Assembly (NCBI GenBank): GCA_964017065.1
Contig: OZ024790.1
Coordinates: 8,001,864-8,065,863 of the forward strand
Length of the DNA stretch: 64,000 nt
Direction of reading: 5' to 3'
Origin: Haliclona indistincta
Taxonomy: Eukaryota > Porifera > Demospongiae > Haplosclerida > Chalinidae
Below the pieces are notes generated by a model, which was not told where the DNA came from, searched no databases, and saw only the letters and a program-made list of their open reading frames with translations. A program made the translations under genes and the position numbers. The stretch's first letter is position 1, and every line of letters begins with the position of its first letter. Below, in pieces: positions 34,846 through 47,038 of this stretch.

Positions 34846-37800
34846 TGGTAAGTTAATTCTCTCAATATTTCCTTGCAGAACAAGACTCTTTTCTTAGAAG
34901 TGGTATTATTTCCCGTCAAGTGTTAATATTAATTACTCTTCTCTCCTGCAGATTTGAAGCGCACACACACACACACACACGTTTGTAAGTTAATTCTCTC
35001 ATTTTTCCTTGCAGAACAAGACACTTTTCTTAGAAGTGGTACTATTTCTTTTATATTAATTACTTTCTCTCCTGCAGGGTTGAAGCGCGCGCACACACGC
35101 ACGCACACGTTTGTAAGTTAATTCTCTCATTATTTCCTTGCAGAACAAGACTTTCTTAAAGTGGCATCATTCCCGTCAAGTGTTAATATTAATTACTTTC
35201 TCTCCTGCAGAGTTGAAGCGCGCACACACACACACATGTTGGTAAATTAATTCTCTCATTATTTCCTTGCAGAACAAGTCTCTTTTCTTAGAAGTGGTAT
35301 TATTCCTGTCAAGTGTTAATATTAATTACTTTCTCTCCTGCAGAGTTGAAGCACGCGCACACACACACGTTTGTAAGTTAATTCTCTCATTTTTTCCTTG
35401 CAGAACAAGACACTTTTCTTAGAAGTGGTATTATTTCCTTTATATTAATTACTTTCTCTCCTGCAGGGTTGAAGCGCACACACACACACACGTTGGTAAA
35501 TTAATTCTCTCATTATTTCCTTGCAGAACAAGACTCTTTTCTTAGAAGTGGTATTATTCCCGTCAAGTGTTAGTATTAATTACTTTTCTCTCCTGCAGAG
35601 TTGAAGCGCACACACACGCACACGTTTGTAAGTTAATTCTCACATTATTTCCTTGCAGAACAAGACTCTTTTATTAGAAGTGGTATTATTCCCGTCAAGT
35701 GTTAATATTAATTACTTTACTCTCCTGCAGAGTTGAAGCGCACACACACACACGTTTGTAAGTTAATTCTCTCATTTTTTCCTTGCAGAACAAGACACTT
35801 TTCTTAGAAGTGGTATTATTTCTTTTATATTCTCTCCTGCAGGGTTGAAGCGCGTGCACACACACACACACATTGGTAAATTAATTCTCTCATTATTTCC
35901 TTGCAGAACAAGACACTTTTCTTAGAAGTGATATTATTTCCTTTATATTAATTACTTTCTCTCCTGCAGAGTTGAAGCACGCGCACACACACACACATTG
36001 GTAAATTAATTCTCTCATTATTTCCTTGCAGAACAAGACACTTTTCTTAGAAGTGATATTATTTCCTTTATATTAATTACTTTCTCTCCTGCAGAGTTGA
36101 AGCGCGCACACACACACACACATTGGTAAATTAATTCTCTCATTATTTCCTTGCAGAACAAGACACTTTTCTTAGAAGTGGTATTATTCCTGTCAAGTGT
36201 TAATATTAATTACTTTTCTCTCCTGCAGAGTTGAAGCGCGCACACACGCACACGTTTGTAAGTTAATTCTCTCATTATTTCCTTGCAGAACAAGACTATT
36301 TTCTTAGAAGTGGTATTATTTCCTCAATATTAATTACTTTCTCTCTTGCAGAGTTGAAGCGCGCACACACGCACGCGTTTGTAAGTTAATTCTCTCATTA
36401 TTTCCCTGCAGAACAAGACTATTTTCTTAGAAGTGGTATTATTTCCTTAATATTAATTACTTTCTCTCCTGCAGAGTTGAAGCGCGCACACACACACACA
36501 CATTGGTAAATTAATTCTCTCATTATTTCCTTGCAGAACAAGACTATTTTCTTAGAAGTGGTATTATTTCCTTTATATTAATTACTTTCTCTCCTGCAGA
36601 GTTGAAGCGCGCACACACGCACGCGTTTGTAAGTTAATTCTCTCGTTATTTCCTTGCAGAACAAGACTATTTTCTTAGAAGTGGTATTATTCCCGTCAAG
36701 TGTTAATATTAATTACTTTTCTCTCTTGCAGAGTTGAAGCGCACACACACACACACACACGTTGGTAAATTAATTCTCTCATTATTTCCTTGCAGAACAA
36801 GACACTTTTCTTAGAAGTGATATTATTTCCTTTATATTAATTACTTTCTCTCCTGCAGAGTTGAAGCGCGCACACACACACACACATTGGTAAATTAATT
36901 CTCTCATTATTTCCTTGCAGAACAAGACACTTTTCTTAGAAGTGGTATTATTCCTGTCAAGTAATTACTTTTCTCTCCTGCAGAGTTGAAGCGCACACAC
37001 ACACACGTTTGTAAGTTAATTCTCTCATTTTTTCCTTGCAGAACAAGACACTTTTCTTAGAAGTGGTATTATTTCCTTTATATTAATTACTTTCTCTCCT
37101 GCAGAGTTGAAGCACGCACACACACACACATTGGTAAATTAATTCTCTCATTATTTCCTTGCAGAACAAGACTCTTTTCTTAGAAGTGGTATTATTCCCG
37201 TCAAGTGTTAAATAAATATTGATTACTTTTCTCTCCTGCAGAGTTGAAGCGCGCGCACACACACACGCACACATTTGTAAGTTAATTCTCTCATTATTTC
37301 CTTGCAGAACAAGACACTTTCGTTAAGAGTGGTATTATTTCCCGTCAAGTGTCAAGTGCAGTGAACCCACTGAACTTGATTGTGTTTACTTCATAGGAGT
37401 CTACTGTTGCTGCTGATGGCTCTGGAGTCTACTGATGGCTACCACAATAACTGGTGTATTCAGCTATCTACCCAAGACCTCACGGTACCAGTAATGTATA
37501 GTCTAAGGGTGTGTAAGGTGGTATTGATGCATAATAGGTTAACTAGTCATCAGTAGCAATGTATTTGCATTCGATGTTAACTCATTGACATTAACATGGT
37601 TGGTCATAGTGTATTTCGCAATGCGTTATTTATTATGTATGCATATTTGTATATTGTCTGTCTGTGAAATGTTTCTCCCAAAAATTGAGTAGTTCTGTAC
37701 TGTAACACAAGAACACACGAAGCAAGTAGCTAACACCACATTTCACACTTCACAGAATATATTTTACATTGCTTTGGAGGATCAGCCTCTCTTTCTTTCT

Positions 37801-38153
37801 CCAGATTATTGTTCCAGCTGGTTAAGATGGTCGCCTTGTTCCTTGGTTCTTGGGCATCATCCAGAGATCGTTCTCAACTTTCACATTGCCAACCGGTTAC
37901 CAGCTTCTGATCAACAAATGATAGGTCTATGATTCTATGTATCATAAATTACTGTCTTGATTCTTGTGTGTAACCCTCTTCAGCTTTGCATAATAGTCTC
38001 AGATGTATCACTGTACTGCATTAATCATGATAGTAATTCTTATGTGACTTAAGTCTATCTATTTCAGACAATATCTTAGTTATCAATGAGCTTCTAGGGA
38101 TTTTATCAGCCAGTACGCTGGGAGGAGGTATTGCTGCAATTGTGCTATAATGT
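34319..38153 (+). CDS. Unresolved plus-strand gene with exon-like segments (tentative)
   Basis: Several segments look coding and are bounded by splice sites: 34319-34400 (VNVLLLGTAARLVSELQAG; TATAG| before, |GTATGT after), about 37397-37510 (STDGYHNNWCIQLSTQDLTV), about 37756-37924 (ALEDQPLFLSPDYCSSWLRW) and about 38070-38153 (NILVINELLGILSASTLGGG to a stop). A further open stretch at about 34034-34255 reads ISDDSVKDLKLLAV at its end, just before a GTAAGA donor. I could not join all phases into one frame, and I recognise no family. The large intron between 34.4 and 37.4 kb is the tandem array described separately. It could be a fast-evolving gene or a decaying one. Confidence 0.3.
34775..37385. 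repeat. Tandem array of about 20 units, each carrying splice-like sites
   Basis: About 20 units of 118-143 bp (mean near 128), marked by GCAGAACAAG at about 34879, 35013, 35141 and so on to 37306. A unit reads: TCTCTCCTGCAG, then AGTTGAAGCGC, a (CA)n run, a donor-like TTGTAAGTTAATT or TTGGTAAATTAATT, then ATTATTTCCTTGCAG, then AACAAGACACTTTTCTTAGA and AGTG|GTATTATT. Consensus-quality acceptors with polypyrimidine tracts and donors are kept in nearly every copy. The 24 nt between the second acceptor and the GTATT donor keep their length in 19 of 20 copies. Confidence 0.9.
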
Positions 38154-38159
38154 GAACTA

Positions 38160-40990
38160 ATTAGGGTTGTGTTTCTACTGACAAACTTGATGCTGTCACA
38201 GCTTGTTGTGTTGTCGACGGTATGTGACGACCATTTTGAATGTGCTGGGTGTAATATAATCCTATAGTAGATCACAGAACAGCTCTCTCAGTCGCGTCCT
38301 CAAAATAGTCTCTAAGTGGCTCTACTGGTAGTGTCTTATCTATTTGTGTCGGGCCCCATCTTTCAACAAACTTTGCTGCCGTCAAACTTATGCTCAAATT
38401 GAAGTGATTGTTGGCATTCAATCGTTCATTTATTTCTCTTCGATTAATTTTCTTCGTTTCCAAAAAGGTGCTAGTATAGACAGTTATTGTGATTACATAA
38501 TATTTATTGTGTCCAGTTTTAGACACACCTCTTTTCTTGATAAGCTGATGATTCTACACAATCTTCCACTATCAATAAGTTGCTGGGTTCCAGCAAAGCA
38601 AGGATGAAGAGGATCCCACAGTGGAGCAAAATGAGCACAAAGACAAACAGAGTGGAAGGAGAAGTACGGTCTATCCAGTTTTTAAAAATATTATTCATTT
38701 TTTCACTTAAAAAAAACATGTAGCAGTATTTCCGATGATAAACGTCATAACAAGGCATTCTGGAATCCCTATATCTGTGACCTGAAGAGTGTTGTAATCC
38801 AAATCTGATTGTTGCTTCCAAGAACTCTCTGCTATTGCATCTCTAGCAGTCCGAACTTGCATCCATGCTCACAGAAACGCAAAATCCAAACACACAAAAT
38901 TTTTTTAAATCCTACTATTTTTCAAACAGTGATTCTTAACTGCTTCCCTGTAATTATTTGCTTTTTGAACACTTTGATTTTGATTTAGCTGTTACTCAAA
39001 TATAATTATTTTTTTTCTATATCTAATTTTAGTAATCCTTTATAAAATCTTAAAATTTTCATATTTTTTTACCAAAACTATAGTTTAATTTTCTGTTATT
39101 TTTTGCTTTTATCGTCAAGTTTTTTATTTTTGCTATTCATTATAAAAAATTTTATTTCACTGTTATTTTTTTTGATTTTTTTATTTGAATCATTATTATC
39201 TTAAGCATTTTGTGTACTCTTAAACGGTTCTTTTTATTTCATTATTAATTTTTTTATTTTTATTTTTGTGTATGAAAGCTGCAAATGATAGACTATGAAC
39301 TCATGATTTTATTTCTTTTTCTTAATAATTTTTTTATTTCTTTTTTTCATTGTTCGGTTCTGTTGTCTCTTTTCCTTGTGGTCTGTACATGCATTATTTT
39401 GATCTTTTCCTTTTTTGGTTAATCCTAGTGTTGGTCATTGTACACATACCATTTTCTTAATGCCTATTATACTGTTATCTTATTTTTATTATTCACCGAT
39501 CCTCTTAATCATAATTATAATTTTTTTCTTATTTCTTACAGTTAGTTCCTTTTCTTTTATGTAGTTAGTTGCTTTGGTTTTTTATCATCTTTCTTTGTCT
39601 TGTATTAGTTCCTTTGTCGTCTTTATCATTTTTCATCATAGTATCTTTTGCCTGATCTTTATCAATGATTTTAAATCAAATTTCATTATGATTATCTTTT
39701 CTATGATTTTGTTTTTTAATTGTCATTCTATTCTCAAAGAAGTTCTACTTCACCGATGGTCGTCACCATCGCTGGCTCAGACGCTACCAGCTTCAATAGT
39801 GAGCACTAAATCTTAGTTAGTATGAAGTGTTGTAATGATATCTATTCAGTCAACAGAGAGACCATGGATCAATACCTATCACCACCAATCAAGAGATCAT
39901 GGCTCAAGATCAAGACCTATCACCATCGATCAAGAGACCATGGATCAATACCTACCACCACCAATCAAGAGATCATGGATCAAGATCAAGACCTATCACC
40001 ACCAATCAAGAGATCAAAATCAAGATCAAGTTGTTCATACAAAGTTTCATTCTCTATCATATGGAACCAGGTCAGCACCACGCCATAATGTATTTCTCTC
40101 ACTATTACTGAATGTCGCTCACTATATTCTAGTGTGGTGTTTGACTCAAGTCACCATGACACAGGAATGGGACTTTCCAGTGAAACATGCTCCTTCTTTT
40201 GGTATGACAAGCATTTGAATATGCTGATATGGTATTCACATGTGTATCCATTCCCATCGCAGATCACACACCATGTTCAAGTCTGTCGGACGTAGGAGTC
40301 ACTCTTTTACAAGTATTAATGGTACTGTCGGCAATGTAGTCTTTTTAACAGCACTTGCATGTAATGGTATCTCTTGTTTAGTTGATCAGTTTTTTATTTT
40401 TTTATTTTTTTTTCATATTTTCTTTGCACCAACCGGTCGGTTACCAACCAGTATCTTTTTCATTATACATGTATCACTTTATTTTTATTTATATCAACCA
40501 CTATGTTATTATTATTATTCTGTTATATCATCATTATTATCATGTTGTCAACCAATTTATTTTTATTATTAACCACTATCTTTTTATTGTTCATTTGTAT
40601 CTTAATTTTTTCTATTATATAGCTGAACCAGTATCTTCTCAATTAGACCTGTATCAACCACTTATTTTTCAGTTGTATCGTGCAGTTTCTTTAGTCATTT
40701 GATCAACTCAACCAGTATCTTGTTAATTTTTTCATTCAACTATTATTCAGCTGAACCAGTATCTTATCATTGTATCGACCACTTCATCAATCAGTTGTAT
40801 CATCCAGTATCTATTTATTCAGTTATATCACATCCAGTATCTATTTATTCAGTTATATCACTTTTTTCAATACAATTTTCGAAGTAATAATCTAGTTAAT
40901 AATTTGCATAAAGCAGGACACTAAAATAGCTATAACTACAGCTAGCTTGCATAGCACCCAGTTATACTAAGTTAATTAAGTAAACAATTA
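38160..40990. other. T-rich low-complexity intergenic region
   Basis: From about 38.9 to 40.9 kb the plus strand is strongly T-rich (long TTTTTATTT runs). The many open frames here are low-complexity products without splice context or family similarity. ACCAGTATCTTxxTATT motifs recur between 40430 and 40860. No gene is supported. Confidence 0.6.
39857..40030. repeat. Minisatellite of short CA/AT-rich units
   Basis: Repeated blocks ACCATGGATCAATACCTA, CACCACCAATCAAGAGATCA and TGGATCAAGATCAAGACCTA alternate for three to four copies. Confidence 0.8.
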
Positions 40991-41069
40991 CGATAAAGAG
41001 TCAGTTTTCTGGGCATCAGGGGGAGCCTGTTCCACAAAGCAATAGAGCAATTGTAATTTTGATGTAACT

Positions 41070-44000
41070 GCGTCACTGCGTTTCTCTGCTTTACTCTGAG
41101 CTACTGTAGTATGCTCGTTTCTTCCCGCTCGCTTCGAGTGCTGTAGCAACCCAATGCGTGGGCGTACAGTCAGCTCCACCCATGTACTGCAATGAGCAAG
41201 GCAGCATCTATGGTGAATACATAAGCTAGCTGGTAGCTCGATATCGCGTATTGTCACTGCAGGAAGAAATTGACATCCATATTCTGGTGGTCCCAACTAT
41301 GTCCTGGCAGAGCGATTTGAGAATTTCCTACAGCTCGGCTTGTGTCGAGGCTGTATCAGCCGGCTTCATAAGGTACTCTCTGAAGGGTTAAAATTATCAC
41401 CAAAGGATTGTCTAGGATTTTTGCAATAAAAATTACAGCAAGCGTTGATTTTTAATTTGTTTTTGTTGCTTTAGGCTGTTACCGAGTAGCATACTGGCTG
41501 AAGCAAGGGCAACTGCCAGAGACCAGCTGGATAGGTATATGCTACCGCCACATTTTGTGTTTCTGCGGAGACTAGGCCGGTGTCTAACACAGGTATTATA
41601 TAAATAACAGTAGTATTTGGTAGTAATAGTAGTATACATGCTGTGTGTATTCCAGGTGTCAGTAAAACAAGAGAAATTGCTTCAGATCAGCTCATTTCGT
41701 CAAAAAGGCGTATGTAACGTACACTAAACACTGACCTGGCTTCATTTTATCAATCACCATGCACTCCACAGGCGTCATTCATCGAGATTTTTGTCATTGA
41801 TACAGCGAGTATTGGAAGAAGTTTAAACAGTATTGACGGTAAGTTGGCGAAAATGAGGCATTTCTAGTTTTGGCTGTTTTACAGGTGGGGACCAAAGAAC
41901 TTCAACACTCACACGTCGAGGACAGGAAATGAAACAGGGAGAAGGATATGACACGAAACCTAGTTGTCACTATGAGAAGCAGTGGAGAGGAAGTGAACGG
42001 CACACAGAAGCAGACTATGATCAGAGAGAATGGCTGCACCCATCAGCAGAGTATCCTGGTCATGGTCAGAAGCAAGTCAGGAAGACCGACCCCACAAGTA
42101 ACTGGGGGCATGACAACGCTGCTATTGGTATCAAAATCACTTACCCTACTTCCGGCGAATCAGACATCAGTCTAGACTCATCTTCGTCAACAACTTCATC
42201 CAGTGACTATTCACAGAATGAGTTTGATGAAAAAGAGACGCTTCTTTACACTGCAGATGAGACGTCAAGCATCGACACACTGACAGCTGGTCAAAGCACA
42301 TCATCGAATCAACAATACAACTTGTCTCAACAAGCTCCTTTGGTTCACAATGTGAAACTGACCACAGATAAGCCTCGATCAGCCCCGCCAGCAACCAGTA
42401 GCTCTACACTAGACAATATTGGGCGGAGCACACTGCCTGACAGGGCTGATGTACTATCCTCTGAAGATAGTGAACTCACCACGCAAACAGATAAGAATGA
42501 GCCTGACACACTGGCTGAGAATAATGAGCAACTTCAGAGCTTAAAATCTGAAGCTGCACAAGATGAGAAGGAGAGTAAGTCATTTGAAAGCAGTTGATAG
42601 ATTAGACAAATCTAGCCAATTCTTAGATCAACATATGAAATTTGAAATGGGTCCTCTGTGGACATTATCGTGCCTTTTGCAACAAACCTTCAACTAGGCT
42701 AAAAACAACCTCTTTCGTACCTTCTTCTCACTCAATTTTTCCTCATCTCTCTCCTTTCCTACCCTCTCTCTAATTCTGTAACGAGCATGCCCTTTTGCAA
42801 CAAAATTTTAACTATGCTTTGCTCAAATTTTAGTTGCCGAACTGCTGGCTCAGATTCAGCTTGTACAAGAAGAATGGTGAGTGTGATAGCACAGCACTGT
42901 TATCAGTGACATTATCATCTTTGACTGTAGCGACCAACTGAATACAACGAAGAGACTGTTAGAAGAACGGCAGCAACAAAACAGAGGTAGGCATAAAGAG
43001 AGAGGGAGAGGGAGAGAAATTAAGAGAGGGAGAGAGAGAGTACTGCATGGAGGGAGAGTGAGAGAAAAGAAGAGAGAAGGAGATAGAAAGAGAGGCTGAT
43101 GAGGGAGAGAGAAAAAGAGAGAAAAAAGAAGAGGAAGAAGAGGAAGAAGAGAGAGAGAGAGAGAGAGAGAGAAAAGAAGAGAGAGTGATGGGATAGGAAA
43201 GGAGATGAAAAAAGTGAGATGAAGTTATATGACGTGCTAGCTCTCTCTCTCTTCTCTGTACAGAAAATGAGCAATGGCGGAAGAAGTATCACAGAGAACG
43301 CCAGAAGACAACACAGTTAAGGTCACGGCTAGCTGTAGCCAAACGTCAGACAGCAAAAGAAGTTCCAGCAATACCATCGGGGCAAGGTAATCCATACACT
43401 ATGCATCTCTTGTTACTATACAAACACAGGTACCATTATGTCAACTATCGGATCTAGTTCGGAATATGTGGGTTGATTAGATTCCATGATCTTAATGATA
43501 TTCTTACTGACGTAGACTAACATGACTGCTCAGTGTGAGCGGACAGAAAAAGAGATAAAGATGCTGAAAGGACGTCTACACCACACGCGCCACCAGCTCT
43601 CATTGGAGCAACAGGTGCAGTCACATGTGTGTCATGTGATAATATGCTGTGTTACATAATCACAGGCTCGGCACAGCAAGTTATCGGAACGCCACCAACT
43701 GCAGCAGGAGCTGGTGAGCAAGAAAATAGCAGCTGGAGCAACCAGAGCACGCCAGTAGACCACACCCACTCTTCGAACAGTATAAACAAAAGTGACTTCA
43801 GATCGTTCTCACTGCATAAATACCTGTAATGGGTAATCAATGTTGAGATATTAAATATTTATTTGATGTGCATTACAATTGTCATTACTACCAACACTAC
43901 ATCTCAAGGAATCTCTACCACTTTAGTGAGATCACTGACTACTTCAAACGCATCAAAAGACGAAAGGATGTGAATATCAACACACACATCCACCCTCCCA

Positions 44001-44396
44001 CAGACAGGTGCTCGGTGACTTAGGTCAGGGTATAACTGGTTTTTCAGCCAAAACACACAGTCTTAATAATTTGAAATCAACGTCAAAGCAACATGTCCTT
44101 AAAATAATCATCATACTCCTCTTCACGGCTCTTCTCGACCAGATCCTGGGCTGTTTTGCTCCACATGGCTGCTCCCTCAGCTTCCTCCTTCCCTTCCTCG
44201 CTGGTGCCCTGCTGTGCCTCCTGGCGTTGATGCCCTAATCAACAAAGGGAATTAACAGCCGTATACAAACTCAGATGTTTGTAGATGATCAAGCACAATA
44301 CTTTGTTACCATAACTGCCAACCGCAAATACACAACTTCTACTGAGGACAATAAAGTGTCTTGCAAATTATGGACCAAAATATTATGAGTCAGACA
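41070..44396. repeat. Segmental duplication, copy 2 (ancestral position)
   Basis: Direct copy of 30464-33803. The right boundary at about 44396 falls inside intron 2 of the intact FRA10AC1 gene, so this location keeps the original context. Confidence 0.9.
41192..43758 (+). CDS. SPATA1-like coiled-coil protein, copy 2
   Basis: Same eleven-exon plan as copy 1: 41192-41212, 41263-41372, 41475-41592, 41656-41709, 41772-41838, 41885-42574, 42834-42876, 42931-42986, 43264-43386, 43516-43614, 43666-43758. Compared with copy 1 the long exon 6 has an in-frame 9 nt deletion (TRVIKPSRH to TKPSCH) and a 3 nt insertion (TLTGQS to TLTAGQS), plus scattered substitutions. All keep the frame, while introns carry larger indels, which suggests both copies are or recently were under protein constraint. 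The first donor is GTGAATA rather than GTGAGTA. The exon 9/10 frame problem is shared with copy 1. Confidence 0.65.
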
Positions 44397-45334
44397 TTAA
44401 CACAAAGCCTGAATGCCGTGGGGACGGGTGTTACAATCGGGATTGCTAGGTAATAGTTGGTAGGGGGGGGGTCAATGATGTAATCATATTTATTACCTTC
44501 ACTATCAGAGGATGAGCTACTTGAATGGTAACCACCAGATTCACGGGCTTTCTTCTTTCTCTTTTTGTGCTTGTGACTTCGTCCTTTCTGTCTCTCTCTT
44601 CTCTTCCACGGTCTTTTTTTGTGATGGTAGTTGAGCTTGCGAGAGCATGGCACGCACAGACGCAGCTTGACTAGAGCGCTCTTCTTTTCCCCATGCTCAA
44701 CATAAGAAAAATTCACTTCCCAGCTCTCGAGACTGCTTGACTCTGAGCAATGCTTGTTGCCGCAGACAAACTGTCCCTTACCACTGATCACTTCTTTCTC
44801 TGTCCTCCATCGCAAAGCTACCATGTTCTCCTTGTATCTAGATAAGTCACATATGGTGTACTCTTTGAAAAGTTTATCATAGTAAGCTTTAGCAAGCTTC
44901 TTGCTCCATGTATCAGCCTCTCCTTCCCAAAGAAATTGGTGCTCCTCTTCTAGAACAGTGTAGTCATTTCGGTCTCTGTCTGCCGGGCGTTGGAACTGCT
45001 CGATGCCCCGCCCACTCGCCATTAGGTACTGGTTCACAAGTGTCTACAGAAGGTGGGAGGGTGTGATGGTGCGTGCGTGTGATAGTGTAAGTAGTGCCTT
45101 GTGTCTGGAGTAAGCATCCATTGAGAGAAGGTGATATCGTCTTGTCCGCCATTCCTCTTTGTCTACCTCCTGTGAGAGAAGCTGTTTGGAGGGAACTGCA
45201 GCTGAATGCTGAGGTGCGTTCACTGCTCGGTCACGTGCCAGCGGATCAGCCCGCCAGGTGGCTCTCCTCTCTGATTGGTCAAACTCAGACTCAAGATCCT
45301 CATTGTCATGCCCTCTGCTCCTCGATTGACTCAT
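44083..45334 (-). CDS. FRA10AC1: FRA10AC1 family protein
   Basis: Three exons (45334-45098, 45043-44497, 44234-44083) give 311 residues; human FRA10AC1 is 315. Diagnostic blocks are RRYHLLSMDAYSRH, EEHQFLWEGEADTW, KLAKAYYDKLFKEYTICDLS, RWRTEKEVISGKGQFVCGNK, SWEVNFSYVEHGEKKSALVK and LRLCVPCSRKLNYHHKKR, with a CxxxxC...CxxC zinc-ribbon-like pattern. A basic Lys/Arg-rich tail follows, and EEEYDDYFKDML is at the end. Intron 1 must use a GC donor: CACAAG|GCACTA to CTTCTGTAG|ACACTT gives DAYSRH-KTLVNQYL, matching the family with no gap, and no GT donor fits. The protein is nuclear and associated with the spliceosome in other species. It is divergent from secreted gene C. Confidence 0.93.
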
Positions 45335-45720
45335 TACGACGGGCGAGAACGGACGTGCACGTACGTGCTCGCGAATATACAAAAGCTAGCGAACGCGATT
45401 ACGGAGTTTGGGAATAGACCAAAGACTTTTTGCACGAGCATTTCGGTAAACAAACATTCGTTGTTTAAAGCAAATACCATTGAAACGAATTATTGTATAC
45501 TGCTGTCAATAGATTAGTTTAGCAACACCATTGTTCAGTCTTTAATGCGTTGCATAACAAGAAAGTTTCCAAGCAGAGTTCTTATCACGTGCGCATGCGT
45601 ACACGACAGTTCGAGTAGTATAAAAGCAGTTTTGACGCCGTAAAAATTCAGTTCTACAAATCACTAGATAGTGCAAAAGTCACAGATAAAACATCGCAAC
45701 TATATCTCTTTGCTGTCATC
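45335..45720. other. Divergent promoter region of FRA10AC1 and secreted gene C
   Basis: 386 bp without coding exon. GC-rich near FRA10AC1; AT-rich with a TATA box near gene C. Confidence 0.55.
45619..45626 (+). promoter_or_regulatory. TATA box of secreted gene C
   Basis: AGTATAAAAGCAG lies 102 bp before the ATG at 45721. Confidence 0.65.
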
Positions 45721-46703
45721 ATGTATTCCAACGGAGCAGCCTTGCTTTGTACAGTACTCATGCTGTTATGCTCAGGATCATCACTTGGAGCACCTGCTAC
45801 TGCAAAGGAGCCAGCTACAGACTGTCACACCTGGGGAAACTACACCACTGGAGTGGACATGCTGAGAAAAATGATGGTGAGTAGGAACATTTTTTCAGTA
45901 GTGAGCAGTGAGAGAGATGTGCATGCATGTCTCATCTTACTTAATGAGGTCTTGTGGGCGGTGCCAGCAGTTTACATAAAGACAAGAGTCTTCCTGTGAC
46001 GGCTGTTAGCATCACTGGCAGTTGAAAGCCTTTGATCGTAACTGCAATTTATGAAAGAAAATGCTGTTCTATGAAATGACTTCAATGTGAATGTGTGTGC
46101 AAGAATTTGAAATTTGATCCAAATAGCTGCATCCTGACTACAGTCTGATCTATACATTCGCAATGTGTATTTCTCAGTTATTGAATGAGTGTCTTCTTCC
46201 TTACAGACTCAGTACTACAACAGTCGGAGTCAACTCGAGAAGCATATCGCAGCTGACTTGTTCCAGTCCAATGCTCTCGGTATGATTGAGGTCTACAGCA
46301 GCTTGCTTTTCATCTCACAGCAGAACAACTCTGATAACCTCATTCCTGCTTTGTTTGCTACGGCAATGAAGCAAACCATGACCCACGCTTGTGAATGGGT
46401 AAGCAGTTTCAGCTTGCATTGTCTGAAGCTTGATTTAATTATACAATTTTTGTCTTTGTTTAGCTCTTGTCTTACGGAGACACTTTCACCTTGTTTGATA
46501 TCGACTGTACAGACACATCCCAACTGATTCTACTGAGCTCTTTCATCAGACTCCGACCAATGCTGGACTCGACATATACAGTCTTGCAAGAGTTCGGTTG
46601 TGCGACAGACGGATCCTACAATGACCAATGGCTGGCTAACAACGTCCCCTCGTACGGCAAAGAACTAAGACAACTCAACATGCTCCCAGCAAACATGCAG
46701 TGA
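45721..46703 (+). CDS. Small secreted helical protein C (lineage-specific family)
   Basis: Three exons (45721-45876, 46207-46398, 46464-46703), all phase 0, give 195 residues. Exon 1: signal peptide (ALLCTVLMLLCSGSSLGA), then a helix ending TGVDMLRKMM, close to gene B's DGLTMMRKVS at the same splice position. Exon 2 is 64 codons as in gene A and ends ...MTHACEW at the splice site (gene A DACAW, gene B DTCDW). Exon 3: loop with DIDCTDTSQL, a helix, a second Cys, and DQWLANNVPSYGKEL as in gene D. Three N-glycosylation sites are visible. It lies 30 kb from the 10.7-17.5 kb cluster, convergent with gene F. A secreted ligand-like four-helix bundle is the working inference; no database family was recognised. 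Confidence 0.75.
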
Positions 46704-47038
46704 CACCTCTTCAGGCAACAGGAACCACAGAATATCGCTTACAAAATAACTGTACTTTATCACTGCAAATACATTTAATATTATAGTTTCAATACCATGC
46801 TATTTTTGAATAGCAACCAAACTGTTATTATTATTAACTATAGTTTATTATTATCAGAGTATAATTATTTCAATTTTGATTTATTTATAATACAATAATT
46901 ATTGTACAATAGTAATGCAGTTTACAATGCATTGAAACTAAAATATAATGTGGAACCAGCGTTAAAGTGATCTTGGAGGACAGCATTAATTTAGTAGTAA
47001 GGACACCCATTATTATTGACATGTGATGATCATCGGAT
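46704..47038. other. Convergent 3' region between secreted genes C and F
   Basis: AT-rich 3' flanks with several poly(A)-signal-like AATAAA/ATTATT stretches; no gene seen. Confidence 0.5.

Noticed and set aside
34775..37385. Possible CRISPR-like array
   Set aside because: Units are about 128 bp, diverged, contain CA runs and no unique spacers, and the host is eukaryotic; a tandem minisatellite is the better description.
40240..40890. Hydrophobic open frames resembling membrane proteins
   Set aside because: T-rich DNA yields Phe/Ile/Leu/Tyr-rich frames by composition; no splice sites, conserved motif or start context.
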